Shown one piece after another: positions 25,995 through 35,392 of a stretch of DNA of 35,392 nt. The stretch's first letter is position 1, and every line of letters starts with the position of its first letter. Source of the DNA: Balneolaceae bacterium (GTDB taxonomy: Bacteria; Bacteroidota; Rhodothermia; Balneolales; Balneolaceae). The stretch spans positions 1 to 35,392 of the forward strand of contig SKYV01000283.1 in the NCBI GenBank assembly GCA_007127745.1, read 5' to 3'. The position numbers were made by a program, and so were the translations under genes. A model generated the notes under the pieces. The model saw nothing but the letters and a program-made list of their open reading frames with translations. It made no database searches and was not told the origin of the DNA.

Positions 25995-26415
25995 TTTCTG
26001 AATAACCTCATTTCTACACTGATACCTGCCTGGCGCAAATGCCCGTTTGTTCCATTCAAACAGACCTCTTCGCTCTCATGCAGTATTAAGAAATAACAAA
26101 CTCCTTAAATGGTAGTAAGGCAATACAAAGCCGGTAATCGACTCCGACAGGAGCCATCTGTTGGTAACCCGGGCATTCAGGATGGTGAAGTGGATTGATT
26201 TAACAAAATTTTGAAATCAACCGGGTACTAAATGTCATTCTGTGTTGTTGAAATTAAATACGATATAAAAACCTGCCGTCAAATCCGTTCAAATCAATAA
26301 ATAAAACAGAAAGCTGACAATCGTAAAATTAGTATAATAAATTGGTTGATTTGCGTTTTATTTGGCTTAAAATCCCTATTTTTACTGGTTTATCTGATTA
26401 TACAAAATATCATTG
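25995..26415. other. Intergenic stretch with a reverse-strand open frame remnant
   Basis: No gene with a start codon is visible in these 421 bases. The part at about 26000-26190 is richer in G and C than the strongly AT-rich 26200-26415. On the - strand a 46-codon frame runs from 26216 to 26079 (stop TCA at 26076-26078 as read on +), without an ATG, with a protein-like composition (NRWLLSESITGFVLPYYH). It could be a gene remnant, part of a dispersed repeat, or chance. The AT-rich end next to 26416 probably holds the promoter of the RND gene; no clear box is seen. Confidence 0.5.
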
Positions 26416-28920
26416 ATGCATAGAATTATTCGTTTTTTAGAACCTGTAGTTGAGTTTAACATTCGCTATCCGTTTTGGGTAGTTATCATATCAATAGCGC
26501 TGGCCGTGGTTGCCGGTAACTATGCGATGAAATTGACGGTAGATACAGATATTGCCAACCTCTTGCCTTCCACACATCCCAATGTACAGGCTCTGAACCG
26601 ATTGCAGGAAGTTTCTGGCGGCGAAACAGAAATGAGAGTGGCGATTAAATCACCCGATTTTGAAGCCAATGTTGCCTTTGCCGAACGCCTCGCCGAGGAG
26701 AGTCTTGAACTCTATTATCACCGGCTCGGGTTTAATTTTTTTAACCGTGCAGAGTTTCGGCGCGATACTGAAATACTGAAAGACAACGCTCTCTACCTGG
26801 CCACAAGTAATGAGCTGGAAGATATTATCGAATTTTTGGAAGAGGAGATTGACATTGCCCGCCAGGAGGCCAATCCGTTTTTTGTGGACTTCATGGATGA
26901 TTTTGAAGATGACGAAGAGGAAGAGCGAGATATAGACCGCTTTCAGGAAACTTACGATGATCTCATCCCCTCCGAGTATCCGACAAATGCCGACAGTACG
27001 CTGGTTATCCTCACACTATTTCCAACCGGCTCACAGAGCGATTTGCGCTATTTGGAGGATATGTTTGAGGTTTATGATGAGTTAATCACCTCACTCGATC
27101 CCGCCTCATTTCATCCGGAAATGGAAGTACAGTTTGGCGGCCGTCTGAAACGTCATCTGAATGAATTCGAATCGATCATGGAAGACGTATTCAACAGTTT
27201 TGCGTTGGGTATCAGCAGTGTGGTGCTTCTGGTGATGCTCTATTTCTGGTTTAAAAAACTGATCAATTATCGGCGCGGAGACAGAGAAAAACAGAAACAC
27301 TCTTTGGTTGAGCACATCATCCGGATGCCGGTTCCCATTTTGATCATAGGCATTCCGCTGTTCATCAGTCTGATGTGGACGTTCGGCATCACGTATTTTC
27401 AGCTCGGTGTTCTGAACACCATGACCTCTGTTTTGTTCGTCATCCTATTTGGCCTTGGGATTGACTATGGCATTCATTTTTATGCCCGATATATCGAATT
27501 CCGTGCTTCTGGCAAAGGAGTTGAAAGAAGTGTGCTGGAAGCATACCGCCGTACAGGAACTGCGATTTTTGTGAGTGCAGTAACAACTGCATCGGCACTT
27601 TTTGTGTTGATGTTTGCCGATTTTCGTGGATTTTCCGAATTCGGTTTCATTGCAGGAACCGGAATCATTCTGGCACTTGCCTGCATGCTGTTCGTACTAC
27701 CGGCTATCCTGGTAATTTTTGACCGATGGAGGTGGATTCTGCTGATAAAACGATCCAAAGAAAATTCAAAAACCGAGATGATTCATCGGTTTCCCTTTGC
27801 CCGTGCTATAGTGGTGATTGGAGTTCTGGTATCGGTGGTGGTTATCAGCCTGTCCGGAAATCTCCGGTTTGAATATCAGTTCAGCGAACTTGAACCGGTT
27901 TTTGAAGAGTATGAACAGTTCCGGGATTTTACACGTGGTGTTGATGAAAGCTCAAGGCGAAATCCGGCTTACATTATTGCTGAAACCGACGAAGATGTAT
28001 TTGAAATTCTTAACATCATCAGAGAACGCAAAGATGCAAATCCCGAAACACTGATACAAGATGCCGAGGCATTGCAGGAACGGTTTCCTCCAAAAGAAGA
28101 GCTGATCCAGGAAAAACTGGATTACATCGCTGAAATACGCCGTTTGCTTCAAAATTCCTTCATTGTAGATCAGGAAGATGAAACACTCGACATTCTCAGG
28201 CGAGGTTCACAAACGAGAGAAGCACTTGATGAAAACCTGATCCCCGATTTTCTGAAAAATCGGTTTATGACTCAGGATGGTCAAATTGGTCGTTTTGTAA
28301 TTGTTTATCCGACCGGAGGACTTTCAGACGGCCGCAATTCCATTGCATTTAAAAATGAACTTTCTGATATCATAGTGGAAAACGGCAGGGTGTATCATGC
28401 GGCAAGCACATCTATCGTGGCGGCATCCATGCTGGAGCTGATGAGAGCTGAAAGTCCGTACATGGTTGCGGCAACATTTATCATTGTTTTTATCTTTATT
28501 TACTTCTCATTCGGGAATCTGCGCTGGGCTCTTATTGCATTAATTCCGCTGGTTATAGGTCTTTTATGGCTGTTTGGCATTATGATGATTTTCGGGCTCA
28601 AATTTAACTTCTATAATCTGGTTGTGCTGCCGGCCATTTTGGGTATCGGGTGTGATAACGGTGTGCATCTTGCGCACCGGTTTCGTGACGAAGGCAGGAG
28701 AAATATGTGGGAGGTACTTTCCAGCACAGGTCAGCATATAACAGTGGGATCATTCACCACGATGCTCGGCTTTGCAGGACTGCTTTTTACCAATCATCCG
28801 GGATTGCAATCGATTGGAATTATGGCTGTTGTAGGAATTGGCATGACCCTCTTTACTGCACTAACATTCCTGCCATCGATGGTTCAGACCCTGGAAGACA
28901 AAAAAATATTGCATGAATAA
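26416..28920 (+). CDS. RND-superfamily (MMPL/HpnN-type) lipid exporter
   Basis: This 834-residue inner-membrane transporter has the duplicated RND plan. TM1 (about 19-38) is followed by a periplasmic domain to about 255, then TM2-6. The second half repeats this with TM7 near 465, a periplasmic domain to about 685, and TM8-12. Membrane aspartates D350 in GLGIDYGIH and D747 in GIGCDNGVH are the proton-relay positions. The size and single-chain form match the MMPL/HAE3 group, which includes HpnN (hopanoid export) and mycobacterial MmpL. An ATG follows a TTG at 26413; the ATG is chosen. A substrate such as a lipid is inferred. TolC and MlaC partners may be those at 17066-19060. Confidence 0.9.
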   Translation: MHRIIRFLEPVVEFNIRYPFWVVIISIALAVVAGNYAMKLTVDTDIANLLPSTHPNVQALNRLQEVSGGETEMRVAIKSPDFEANVAFAERLAEESLELYYHRLGFNFFNRAEFRRDTEILKDNALYLATSNELEDIIEFLEEEIDIARQEANPFFVDFMDDFEDDEEEERDIDRFQETYDDLIPSEYPTNADSTLVILTLFPTGSQSDLRYLEDMFEVYDELITSLDPASFHPEMEVQFGGRLKRHLNEFESIMEDVFNSFALGISSVVLLVMLYFWFKKLINYRRGDREKQKHSLVEHIIRMPVPILIIGIPLFISLMWTFGITYFQLGVLNTMTSVLFVILFGLGIDYGIHFYARYIEFRASGKGVERSVLEAYRRTGTAIFVSAVTTASALFVLMFADFRGFSEFGFIAGTGIILALACMLFVLPAILVIFDRWRWILLIKRSKENSKTEMIHRFPFARAIVVIGVLVSVVVISLSGNLRFEYQFSELEPVFEEYEQFRDFTRGVDESSRRNPAYIIAETDEDVFEILNIIRERKDANPETLIQDAEALQERFPPKEELIQEKLDYIAEIRRLLQNSFIVDQEDETLDILRRGSQTREALDENLIPDFLKNRFMTQDGQIGRFVIVYPTGGLSDGRNSIAFKNELSDIIVENGRVYHAASTSIVAASMLELMRAESPYMVAATFIIVFIFIYFSFGNLRWALIALIPLVIGLLWLFGIMMIFGLKFNFYNLVVLPAILGIGCDNGVHLAHRFRDEGRRNMWEVLSSTGQHITVGSFTTMLGFAGLLFTNHPGLQSIGIMAVVGIGMTLFTALTFLPSMVQTLEDKKILHE

Positions 28921-29116
28921 TATTCGATGTCAGATTATAGTTTCGTTGTGAGGATTTTAGATTACCAACTATGTTCATAGAGGTGGTCAAAAAGAGTTTC
29001 TAAAATCTTTCTTACATTGAAATGAGAGCCTTAATCCGTCAATTTTTTTGAACAGATATATTTCTGATCTCTAATGTGTTTAGTATTTCGAACTGCAATC
29101 ATTGCAGGAGCCGGCC

Positions 29117-29860
29117 ATGATTATTAAAACAGAAGCTATTGTACTTCGGGCTATCGAATTTAAAGAATCGAGCCTGATTGTTTCTCTGTTTACCCGAAAA
29201 GAGGGCATTGTTTCTGTTATTGCCAAAGGTGCCAGAAAACCAAAAAGCAAATTTTCTGCCTATCTGGTGCCCGGCCAGGTTCTTGAGGTGGTTTTTTATC
29301 ATAAGCCCACAAGAAATATTCAAACCCTTTCAGATACGTCATATCTGCTCAAACTCGACCGGCTGCGCACAGATATCGAAAAAATGGCACTGACCACAAC
29401 CACCATGGAACTTGTGGGGCAGGTGTTGCACGAAAACGAGGTAAATGAGCCGCTGTTTCTGTTCATCACCAAAATGCTCTCGTGGCTGAACAAAAGGGAG
29501 CAAGTTTCCAGGTTGATATTTCCTTACATTCAGTTAAGAATTATCGACCGGATCGGAATCGGGCTGCAGGCCGAAGAAAACCTTGAAACAAATTCCGGCT
29601 TCCGCGGATATATCAATATTGAGTCAGGTGCGTTATCAAATTCTCCGGAAGGAGAACAGGCCATAGCACTAACGGACAAACAGTTTTCGTTTTTGTCAAA
29701 ATCACTCATTCCAGGAAAAAAAACCATTTTTGAAAAAAAATTGACGAAAAATGAACTAAGTGATTTAATTGAGTATTTAGATAAATACATTCGATATCAT
29801 GTTGAAGGTGTAAAACCACGAAAATCTGACGATATTTTTGCAACGATTCTGAGCCACTGA
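29117..29860 (+). CDS. recO: DNA repair protein RecO
   Basis: RecO works with RecR (and RecF) to load RecA on SSB-coated DNA. The 247 residues begin MIIKTEAIVLRAIEFKESSL, the standard N-terminal OB fold, with FTRKEGIVSVIAKGARKPKSKF and LVPGQVLEVVFY. The C-terminal helical domain holds RLIFPYIQLRIIDRIGIG. The Cys4 zinc motif found in many RecO proteins is absent; the matching place reads LETNSGFRGYINIESGAL with no cysteine, as in zinc-free versions. The ATG at 29117 is chosen over a TTG at 29102. The gene ends one base before the protease gene start, so the two are probably co-transcribed, though their functions differ. Confidence 0.94.
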   Translation: MIIKTEAIVLRAIEFKESSLIVSLFTRKEGIVSVIAKGARKPKSKFSAYLVPGQVLEVVFYHKPTRNIQTLSDTSYLLKLDRLRTDIEKMALTTTTMELVGQVLHENEVNEPLFLFITKMLSWLNKREQVSRLIFPYIQLRIIDRIGIGLQAEENLETNSGFRGYINIESGALSNSPEGEQAIALTDKQFSFLSKSLIPGKKTIFEKKLTKNELSDLIEYLDKYIRYHVEGVKPRKSDDIFATILSH

Positions 29861-29861
29861 T

Positions 29862-31403
29862 ATGAAACTTCGCGATAAAATTCTTTCCGGTATACTTTTA
29901 CTTCTCATTGGAGTGATGATGGGCATGATTTTGATGTTCTTCCGTCAGGGCTCCTTCTCATTCGATCTTGCAGAGGTAAAAGTAACCGAAATTACCAGAA
30001 GCGAACAACCTTTTTGGAGTGATGAGGATTTGGAAAGAATTGATGATCGCTTTCTGTTCAAAAATGTAGCGCGGTCGGTCACTCCCACAGTGGTTTATAT
30101 CGAGACAGTTGTTTCAAACAGAGGAAGAAACAACTATGAAGAGATTGAAAGTGAAGATGGTTTTTGGGAGAGAATTTTACCACCACGTGCCAGAACGGTG
30201 GGTTCCGGTGTGCTCATCTCAAAAGATGGATATATTCTGACAAATAACCACGTGGTGCAAGATGCAGTGCGCGACGGCATTTCCGTAACTCTTGATGACA
30301 AACGCATGTACGAAGCTCGGGTGGTAGGTGGCGATCCAAGCACCGATCTTGCCGTTTTAAAAATTGACGCCGATGATCTGTCGGCTGCCACTATTGGAAA
30401 TTCTGACAATGTACAGGTTGGCGAATGGGTGCTGGCTATTGGAAATCCTTTTCGCCTGAGATCAACCGTAACCGCCGGAATTGTGGGAGCTCTGAGTCGC
30501 GATGTACAGATCATAAATGACGATTACAGAATTGAGAGTTTTATCCAGACGGATGCAGCGATTAACCGCGGAAACAGCGGCGGGGCGCTTATCAATACAA
30601 GCGGAGAGCTGATTGGTATAAACACAGCTATTGCCACACAAAGTGGCAGTTATCAGGGCTACGGATTTGCTGTTCCCAGCAATCTGGCACTGAAAGTAGC
30701 CAGTGATATTATTGAGTTTGGAGAGGTACGGCGCGGTTTGATGGGAGTGAGTATTCAGACAGTAGATGCCCGAATGGCCCGCCGGCTGGGACTTGAACAG
30801 ATAAAAGGTGTGATGGTGAGCGGTGTGGCAAATAATAGTGCAGCTTCCGAAGCAGACCTGAGGCCCGATGATGTGATTCTGGAAGTTAACGGAGATGCGG
30901 TAAACGAATCGAACTATCTGCAGGAAAGAGTGGCCATGTATCGGCCGGAGGATGAAATTGAACTTAAAGTTTGGCGATCCGGCGAAGAATTTAACAGAAC
31001 ACTTGTACTTAAAGAACGTGAAATAATTATGCCGGAAGTTCCGCCCATTGAGGAATTTCAAAATGAATCTGAACTCGATGAATGGCATGAAATTCCTGAC
31101 GGAGGAAGAGAGCGGGGGATTGAACAGAAAGAATTCGAAGAACTCGGTTTTACCCTCAGGGCACTTTCCAAACCGGAAAATCCCGACAAATTTGACATCT
31201 ATATTCACCGGGTTCAGCGTTTTTCACACGCCTGGAACAGAGGATTAAGAGACGGATCTGAGCTGATGGAAATTAACGGTGTGGAAGCAGATGATCTTAA
31301 TATTGTTGAAAGAGAAATTTCCAATTCACTACAAAACAACCGATCTTTGATGTTGAAAATTAGAACTGATGAAGGTGCAACCGGTTATTTTAAGTTAGAT
31401 TAA
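29862..31403 (+). CDS. HtrA/Deg-type trypsin-like serine protease with two PDZ domains
   Basis: This 513-residue envelope protease has an N-terminal hydrophobic helix (about 10-27) that anchors it or is a signal peptide. A trypsin-like domain follows with a complete triad: H130 (LTNNHVVQD), D162 (PSTDLAVLKI) and S239 (NRGNSGGALIN). PDZ1 spans about 285-385 (RRGLMGVSIQTVDA...KGVMVSGV) and PDZ2 about 430-510 (FTLRALSKPENP...SELMEINGV). It is therefore a DegP/DegQ/DegS-class chaperone-protease for misfolded periplasmic or outer-membrane proteins. It follows recO by one base and precedes an LPP20-like lipoprotein by 9 bases. Confidence 0.96.
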   Translation: MKLRDKILSGILLLLIGVMMGMILMFFRQGSFSFDLAEVKVTEITRSEQPFWSDEDLERIDDRFLFKNVARSVTPTVVYIETVVSNRGRNNYEEIESEDGFWERILPPRARTVGSGVLISKDGYILTNNHVVQDAVRDGISVTLDDKRMYEARVVGGDPSTDLAVLKIDADDLSAATIGNSDNVQVGEWVLAIGNPFRLRSTVTAGIVGALSRDVQIINDDYRIESFIQTDAAINRGNSGGALINTSGELIGINTAIATQSGSYQGYGFAVPSNLALKVASDIIEFGEVRRGLMGVSIQTVDARMARRLGLEQIKGVMVSGVANNSAASEADLRPDDVILEVNGDAVNESNYLQERVAMYRPEDEIELKVWRSGEEFNRTLVLKEREIIMPEVPPIEEFQNESELDEWHEIPDGGRERGIEQKEFEELGFTLRALSKPENPDKFDIYIHRVQRFSHAWNRGLRDGSELMEINGVEADDLNIVEREISNSLQNNRSLMLKIRTDEGATGYFKLD

Positions 31404-31412
31404 ACGAATTGA

Positions 31413-31940
31413 ATGAGATATTTTTTTGGATTACTTATGGGGATTATTGTAGCTGCGGGATGCACTCCATCGGAACCCCTTACCGAAATGGAACAGGCAG
31501 AATTTGAGGAAGAAGAAGTTTCCGCTGCACCTGCCTGGTTTGATGAACGGATCTACTCTGAAGCCGATTCAGCCGCAGTATATGGTTATGCGATGGCATC
31601 TGCCACCGACTCGGCAACTGCAGCAGAATTATCTGCAGAATCAGCCCTTGAAAATTTGCGGTTTGAAATTGACCGCCGGGCCGAAAGCATACGCAGCGAG
31701 CTGGCCGAAAACAACGGAAATGGTGAATACAGTTCACCTTCTTTTATCATTCAACTGAGAAATGCCGTTCAGGCAATCGACATTACCGGCGCCGATATGA
31801 GTTTCGGGCATGAAGAAACCCGAGAGGGGGTACACATTGTGTACACCCGGGCAGCCATTTCGCGTAATCAGGTTTATTCCATACTTGTCGATCAACTATC
31901 TGACCGGCAATTTATAGACCGGCTTCAGGTTGATTTTTAA
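31413..31940 (+). CDS. LPP20-like lipoprotein
   Basis: This 175-residue protein has an N-terminal hydrophobic segment ending in a lipobox, MGIIVAAGC, with the lipidated cysteine at residue 17. The mature part is an acidic linker (EMEQAEFEEEEV), then PAWFDERIYSEADSAAVYGYAMASATDSATA, a pattern typical of LPP20-type proteins (PxWf ... GyA.A...d...A). A C-terminal strand region (TREGVHIVYTRAAISRNQ) follows. LPP20-like proteins are membrane-attached lipoproteins of unsettled function. It closes the recO/protease unit and converges on the lyase gene with 21 bases between stops; no terminator is seen. Confidence 0.78.
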   Translation: MRYFFGLLMGIIVAAGCTPSEPLTEMEQAEFEEEEVSAAPAWFDERIYSEADSAAVYGYAMASATDSATAAELSAESALENLRFEIDRRAESIRSELAENNGNGEYSSPSFIIQLRNAVQAIDITGADMSFGHEETREGVHIVYTRAAISRNQVYSILVDQLSDRQFIDRLQVDF

Positions 31941-31961
31941 TAACTCTCTGGTTTTTCAGAC

Positions 31962-33350
<1,389 letters not shown>

Positions 33351-33354
33351 TTAG

Positions 33355-33358
33355 CTCC
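33355..33358 (-). promoter_or_regulatory. Shine-Dalgarno-like site for tpl
   Basis: GGAG on the reverse strand (CTCC at 33355-33358) lies 7 bases before the ATG. It supports the chosen start, which places five extra residues before the TPL-like AEPYKIK segment. Confidence 0.5.
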
Positions 33359-33765
33359 GTTATGTTTAGTATTTCGTAATTTTTAAACACAGTTAAATAA
33401 TCCGTTAATAGAGAAAGGAGAGACCGGAATCAGAAATAAACTGATGGATAAGCATGCGGACTTGTGCAGATATCATCCGAAATGCAGCAATGTCGTTTAA
33501 TCAGCACTGGTATTTTGTGCATAATTGATTATAAAGTTCTTGACTGTTTTCCCGAAATGTAGGCTTTCATTATTCATCCTTCAAGAAAAAATAAAAAACC
33601 TTCAGTACATGTCATTTTGGAATGATTTTATTCAAACAAGAGTTTTATAGTTTAGATACAATCAAACTAAGCCATTTTAAGTCAATTATTTACAAGATTG
33701 AAAAAAAAGATAAAAATCACTTTTTGAATGATTTATGGAACAAAATTATTTGTATATTACGAAGT

Positions 33766-33795
33766 GTTATAGATTGTTATAGATTGTTTTAGATC
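33766..33795. repeat. Three tandem 10-base direct repeats
   Basis: GTTATAGATT occurs at 33766-33775 and 33776-33785, followed by GTTTTAGATC at 33786-33795. One helical turn separates the copies, so they could be binding sites for a protein along one face of the DNA. They lie 133 bases before the ompA-like start. Confidence 0.6.
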
Positions 33796-33927
33796 GGTTT
33801 ATCAAGGAATCATAATTATTGAATAGTTTATTTTTTATTACCAGGAACTATAAATTAATAATCAGGTTAAAGAAAACGACTAACGGTTTAGAACTAAAAG
33901 ATCAACAAATAAATTAATATCAAAACC

Positions 33928-35184
33928 ATGAAAACTTTTTACAAGTTACTGATAGTTGCATTAACGGTATCGCTGTTATCGGTTACTGCCGTAAATGCAC
34001 AAGAGCACGAAGAACCAAACAGATTGAGTATAGGCCTGTTGGGTGGTGTAACTCTGGGGCATATGAACATTGGAACCGAGTACGACCCAACCTTTGGCTT
34101 TAATCTGCGATATGCTGCTAATCCAACATTTGCCATACAAACCAACTTTATGATGGGTGAATTTACTACCCACCCGGAAGATGGATTTGATGGCAATGGA
34201 AACTATTTTGACAGAACATTTGAGAATAGTTATTTCACTACATCAGTAACATCTCAGATTAATATGCTGAGATTACTTGGTTCTACGTCAGAAACCGTTA
34301 ATGTCTACGCAAATGTTGGATTAGGTCTGATATTTAATGATGTAGAAACTCAAATGGGGAATGCAAACTTTCCTGGAGCTGATGATTTTATTGGCGAAGA
34401 CCACTCAAACGTGGCGATGTTTAACACCTTTGGTGCCGGTTTACGCCTGAATCTTGGCAGCCGTATAGATCTGTTTGCTCAATATGATTTTAACATCTCA
34501 AACTCCGATGTTATTGATGGCCACAGAACCCGTCCGGAGACAGACCCGACAGACATTGACCTCAATAGAAGAAACACCGATAACTGGAGTGCTATGACCG
34601 GTGGTATCCAGATTAAACTGGGAAGCAGCAGTCGCGACGGAGATTGGCATACGTATCGTCCTGGTGTAGACAGAACTGCTGTGAACAGGCTGGAAGATCA
34701 GATTGCAAATCTCGAAGAGAGAGTGCATGACAATACGGCAAGAGTTGATCAGAACGAAGATCATATACGCGCACTCGAACAGAGAATGGATGAAATGGAA
34801 AGAAGACTTGACAATCTCGAGCAAATGCTCGAAGATATGGATCGTGTAGAGCTGACAATTGACAGTGATGTATTGTTCGCATTTGATTCTTCCACAATTC
34901 GAGAAACTGCAAAGCCAACACTGGCAAAAGTGGTACGTTCATTGGCACAAAATCCTGAGAAAAACCTGAGAGTTGCCGGCCATACTTGCGACATTGGCGC
35001 GGAAAGCTACAACCAGGGTCTCTCGGAAAGGAGAGCCGAATCTGTCAAGAGATATCTTGTTCAGTCCGGAATCAATGCTGACAGAATCACAACTGTTGGA
35101 TATGGCGAAACTCAGCCGCTCGTACCGAATGAAAGTGAAGAAGCAAGACAACTGAACCGACGAGTAGAATTGGTTTTTGATTAA
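33928..35184 (+). CDS. OmpA-family outer-membrane protein with coiled-coil linker
   Basis: This 418-residue protein has a signal peptide (about 1-25, ending AVNAQ) and a membrane beta-barrel (about 30-232, with alternating strands such as LSIGLLGGVTLGHMNIG and DLFAQYDFNI). A long heptad coiled coil follows (about 249-307, VNRLEDQIANLEERVHDN and onward), then an OmpA-like peptidoglycan-binding domain (about 308-418). The last has DVLFAFDSSTI, GHTCDIG at 351-357, YNQGLSERRAESV and GYGETQPLVP. The usual TDxxG motif reads TCDIG here, with the aspartate one place later. R369 of LSERRA is kept. It probably links the outer membrane to the wall. A strong terminator follows. Confidence 0.9.
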   Translation: MKTFYKLLIVALTVSLLSVTAVNAQEHEEPNRLSIGLLGGVTLGHMNIGTEYDPTFGFNLRYAANPTFAIQTNFMMGEFTTHPEDGFDGNGNYFDRTFENSYFTTSVTSQINMLRLLGSTSETVNVYANVGLGLIFNDVETQMGNANFPGADDFIGEDHSNVAMFNTFGAGLRLNLGSRIDLFAQYDFNISNSDVIDGHRTRPETDPTDIDLNRRNTDNWSAMTGGIQIKLGSSSRDGDWHTYRPGVDRTAVNRLEDQIANLEERVHDNTARVDQNEDHIRALEQRMDEMERRLDNLEQMLEDMDRVELTIDSDVLFAFDSSTIRETAKPTLAKVVRSLAQNPEKNLRVAGHTCDIGAESYNQGLSERRAESVKRYLVQSGINADRITTVGYGETQPLVPNESEEARQLNRRVELVFD

Positions 35185-35206
35185 ACCTGAATTATTGTAA
35201 ATCTTA

Positions 35207-35240
35207 AAGGGCTGTCATTGCAAAATGGCAGCCCTTTTTT
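35207..35240 (+). terminator. Rho-independent terminator after the ompA-like gene
   Basis: A 13-bp stem (35207-35219 with 35224-35236, one G-T wobble) and a GCAA tetraloop run into a 6-T tract. It starts 22 bases after the stop and is the clearest terminator in the window. Confidence 0.95.
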
Positions 35241-35309
35241 GTTTTGTATTAAATCAAGAGAAACCGATTAACTTTGAGTTATCACAGAAAAGTGTAATAT
35301 TTATAGTAG

Positions 35310-35392
35310 ATGAAATTGAAGCCAGACCGGCAGAGTGAACAGTTGTCATGGCCAGTTGTGTTGGCAATGTATATTTCGGGGTGTTTGTTCAA
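35310..35392 (+). CDS. Possible start of another gene, cut by window edge
   Basis: From ATG 35310 the frame stays open to the window end (27 full codons). It gives a basic start, MKLKPDRQSEQ, then a hydrophobic run, LSWPVVLAMYISGCLF, that could be a signal or membrane segment. It lies 70 bases after a strong terminator, where a new transcription unit would be expected. Too short for a function. Confidence 0.35.
   Translation, partial: MKLKPDRQSEQLSWPVVLAMYISGCLF

Noticed and set aside
30462-31208. 248-residue open frame on the - strand
   Set aside because: It lies wholly opposite the HtrA-type protease gene, whose triad and PDZ motifs are clear. Its translation is rich in Phe, His and Cys with no recognisable domain, as expected of an antisense shadow.
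33766-33795. CRISPR-like array
   Set aside because: The three repeats are only 10 bases long and have no spacers between them, and no cas genes are present. The Cas4-like cysteines at 2914-4764 belong to a DUF2779 protein.

Overview
The window looks like a chromosomal segment of a Balneolaceae-type bacterium (Rhodothermota/Balneolota, near the Bacteroidota). This is an inference from content. The F1Fo-ATP synthase cluster lacks atpD and atpC and starts with M23 peptidase, bactofilin and AtpZ genes. ssb is followed by a GldE-like CNNM/CBS protein. A perfect TAnnTTTG box, the Bacteroidota -7 element, lies just before a tRNA gene. Many starts lack a Shine-Dalgarno sequence and coding GC is moderate. 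Almost everything is ordinary housekeeping or cell-envelope DNA. I see no phage, insertion sequence, CRISPR array or toxin-antitoxin locus.

Layout. (1) 1-6305, + strand: the 3' part of ssb with a terminator, then a packed run of a GldE/CorC-like membrane protein, murB, a DUF2779-type nuclease-like protein and an M48 lipoprotein protease. (2) 6453-9779: purB, a small unknown gene and guaB, covering two steps around IMP. (3) 9863-16710: an M23 endopeptidase, a bactofilin, atpZ, an AtpI-like protein and atpB-E-F-H-A-G. (4) 16883-17001: tRNA-Ser(UGA) with its own promoter-like box and terminator. (5) 17066-25994: TolC-family protein, MlaC-like protein, glycosyltransferase, second glycosyltransferase, polysaccharide flippase, a reverse-strand GT4 glycosyltransferase, a small unknown membrane-anchored protein and an HTTM protein. 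This is the most accessory-looking part and holds palindromic repeats. (6) 26416-31940: an RND/MMPL lipid-type exporter, then recO, an HtrA-type protease and an LPP20-like lipoprotein. (7) 31962-33347, - strand: a PLP beta-eliminating lyase whose specificity residues match tyrosine phenol-lyase rather than tryptophanase. (8) 33928-35240: an OmpA-family porin with a long coiled coil and a strong terminator, then the first codons of another possible gene.

How the genes may work together. MurB, the M23 enzyme, bactofilin, the OmpA protein, the M48 and HtrA proteases and the LPP20 lipoprotein all build or watch over the envelope. TolC, MlaC and the RND exporter could form one lipid-export route, now separated by a surface-glycan cluster. 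The points most worth a second look are the tyrosine phenol-lyase assignment, the DUF2779 protein whose Cas4-like nuclease motifs look eroded while its exonuclease-like half is kept, the split TolC/MlaC/RND set, and the structured repeats in the gaps at 22926-23229 and 25995-26415. I found no clearly new multi-gene system.
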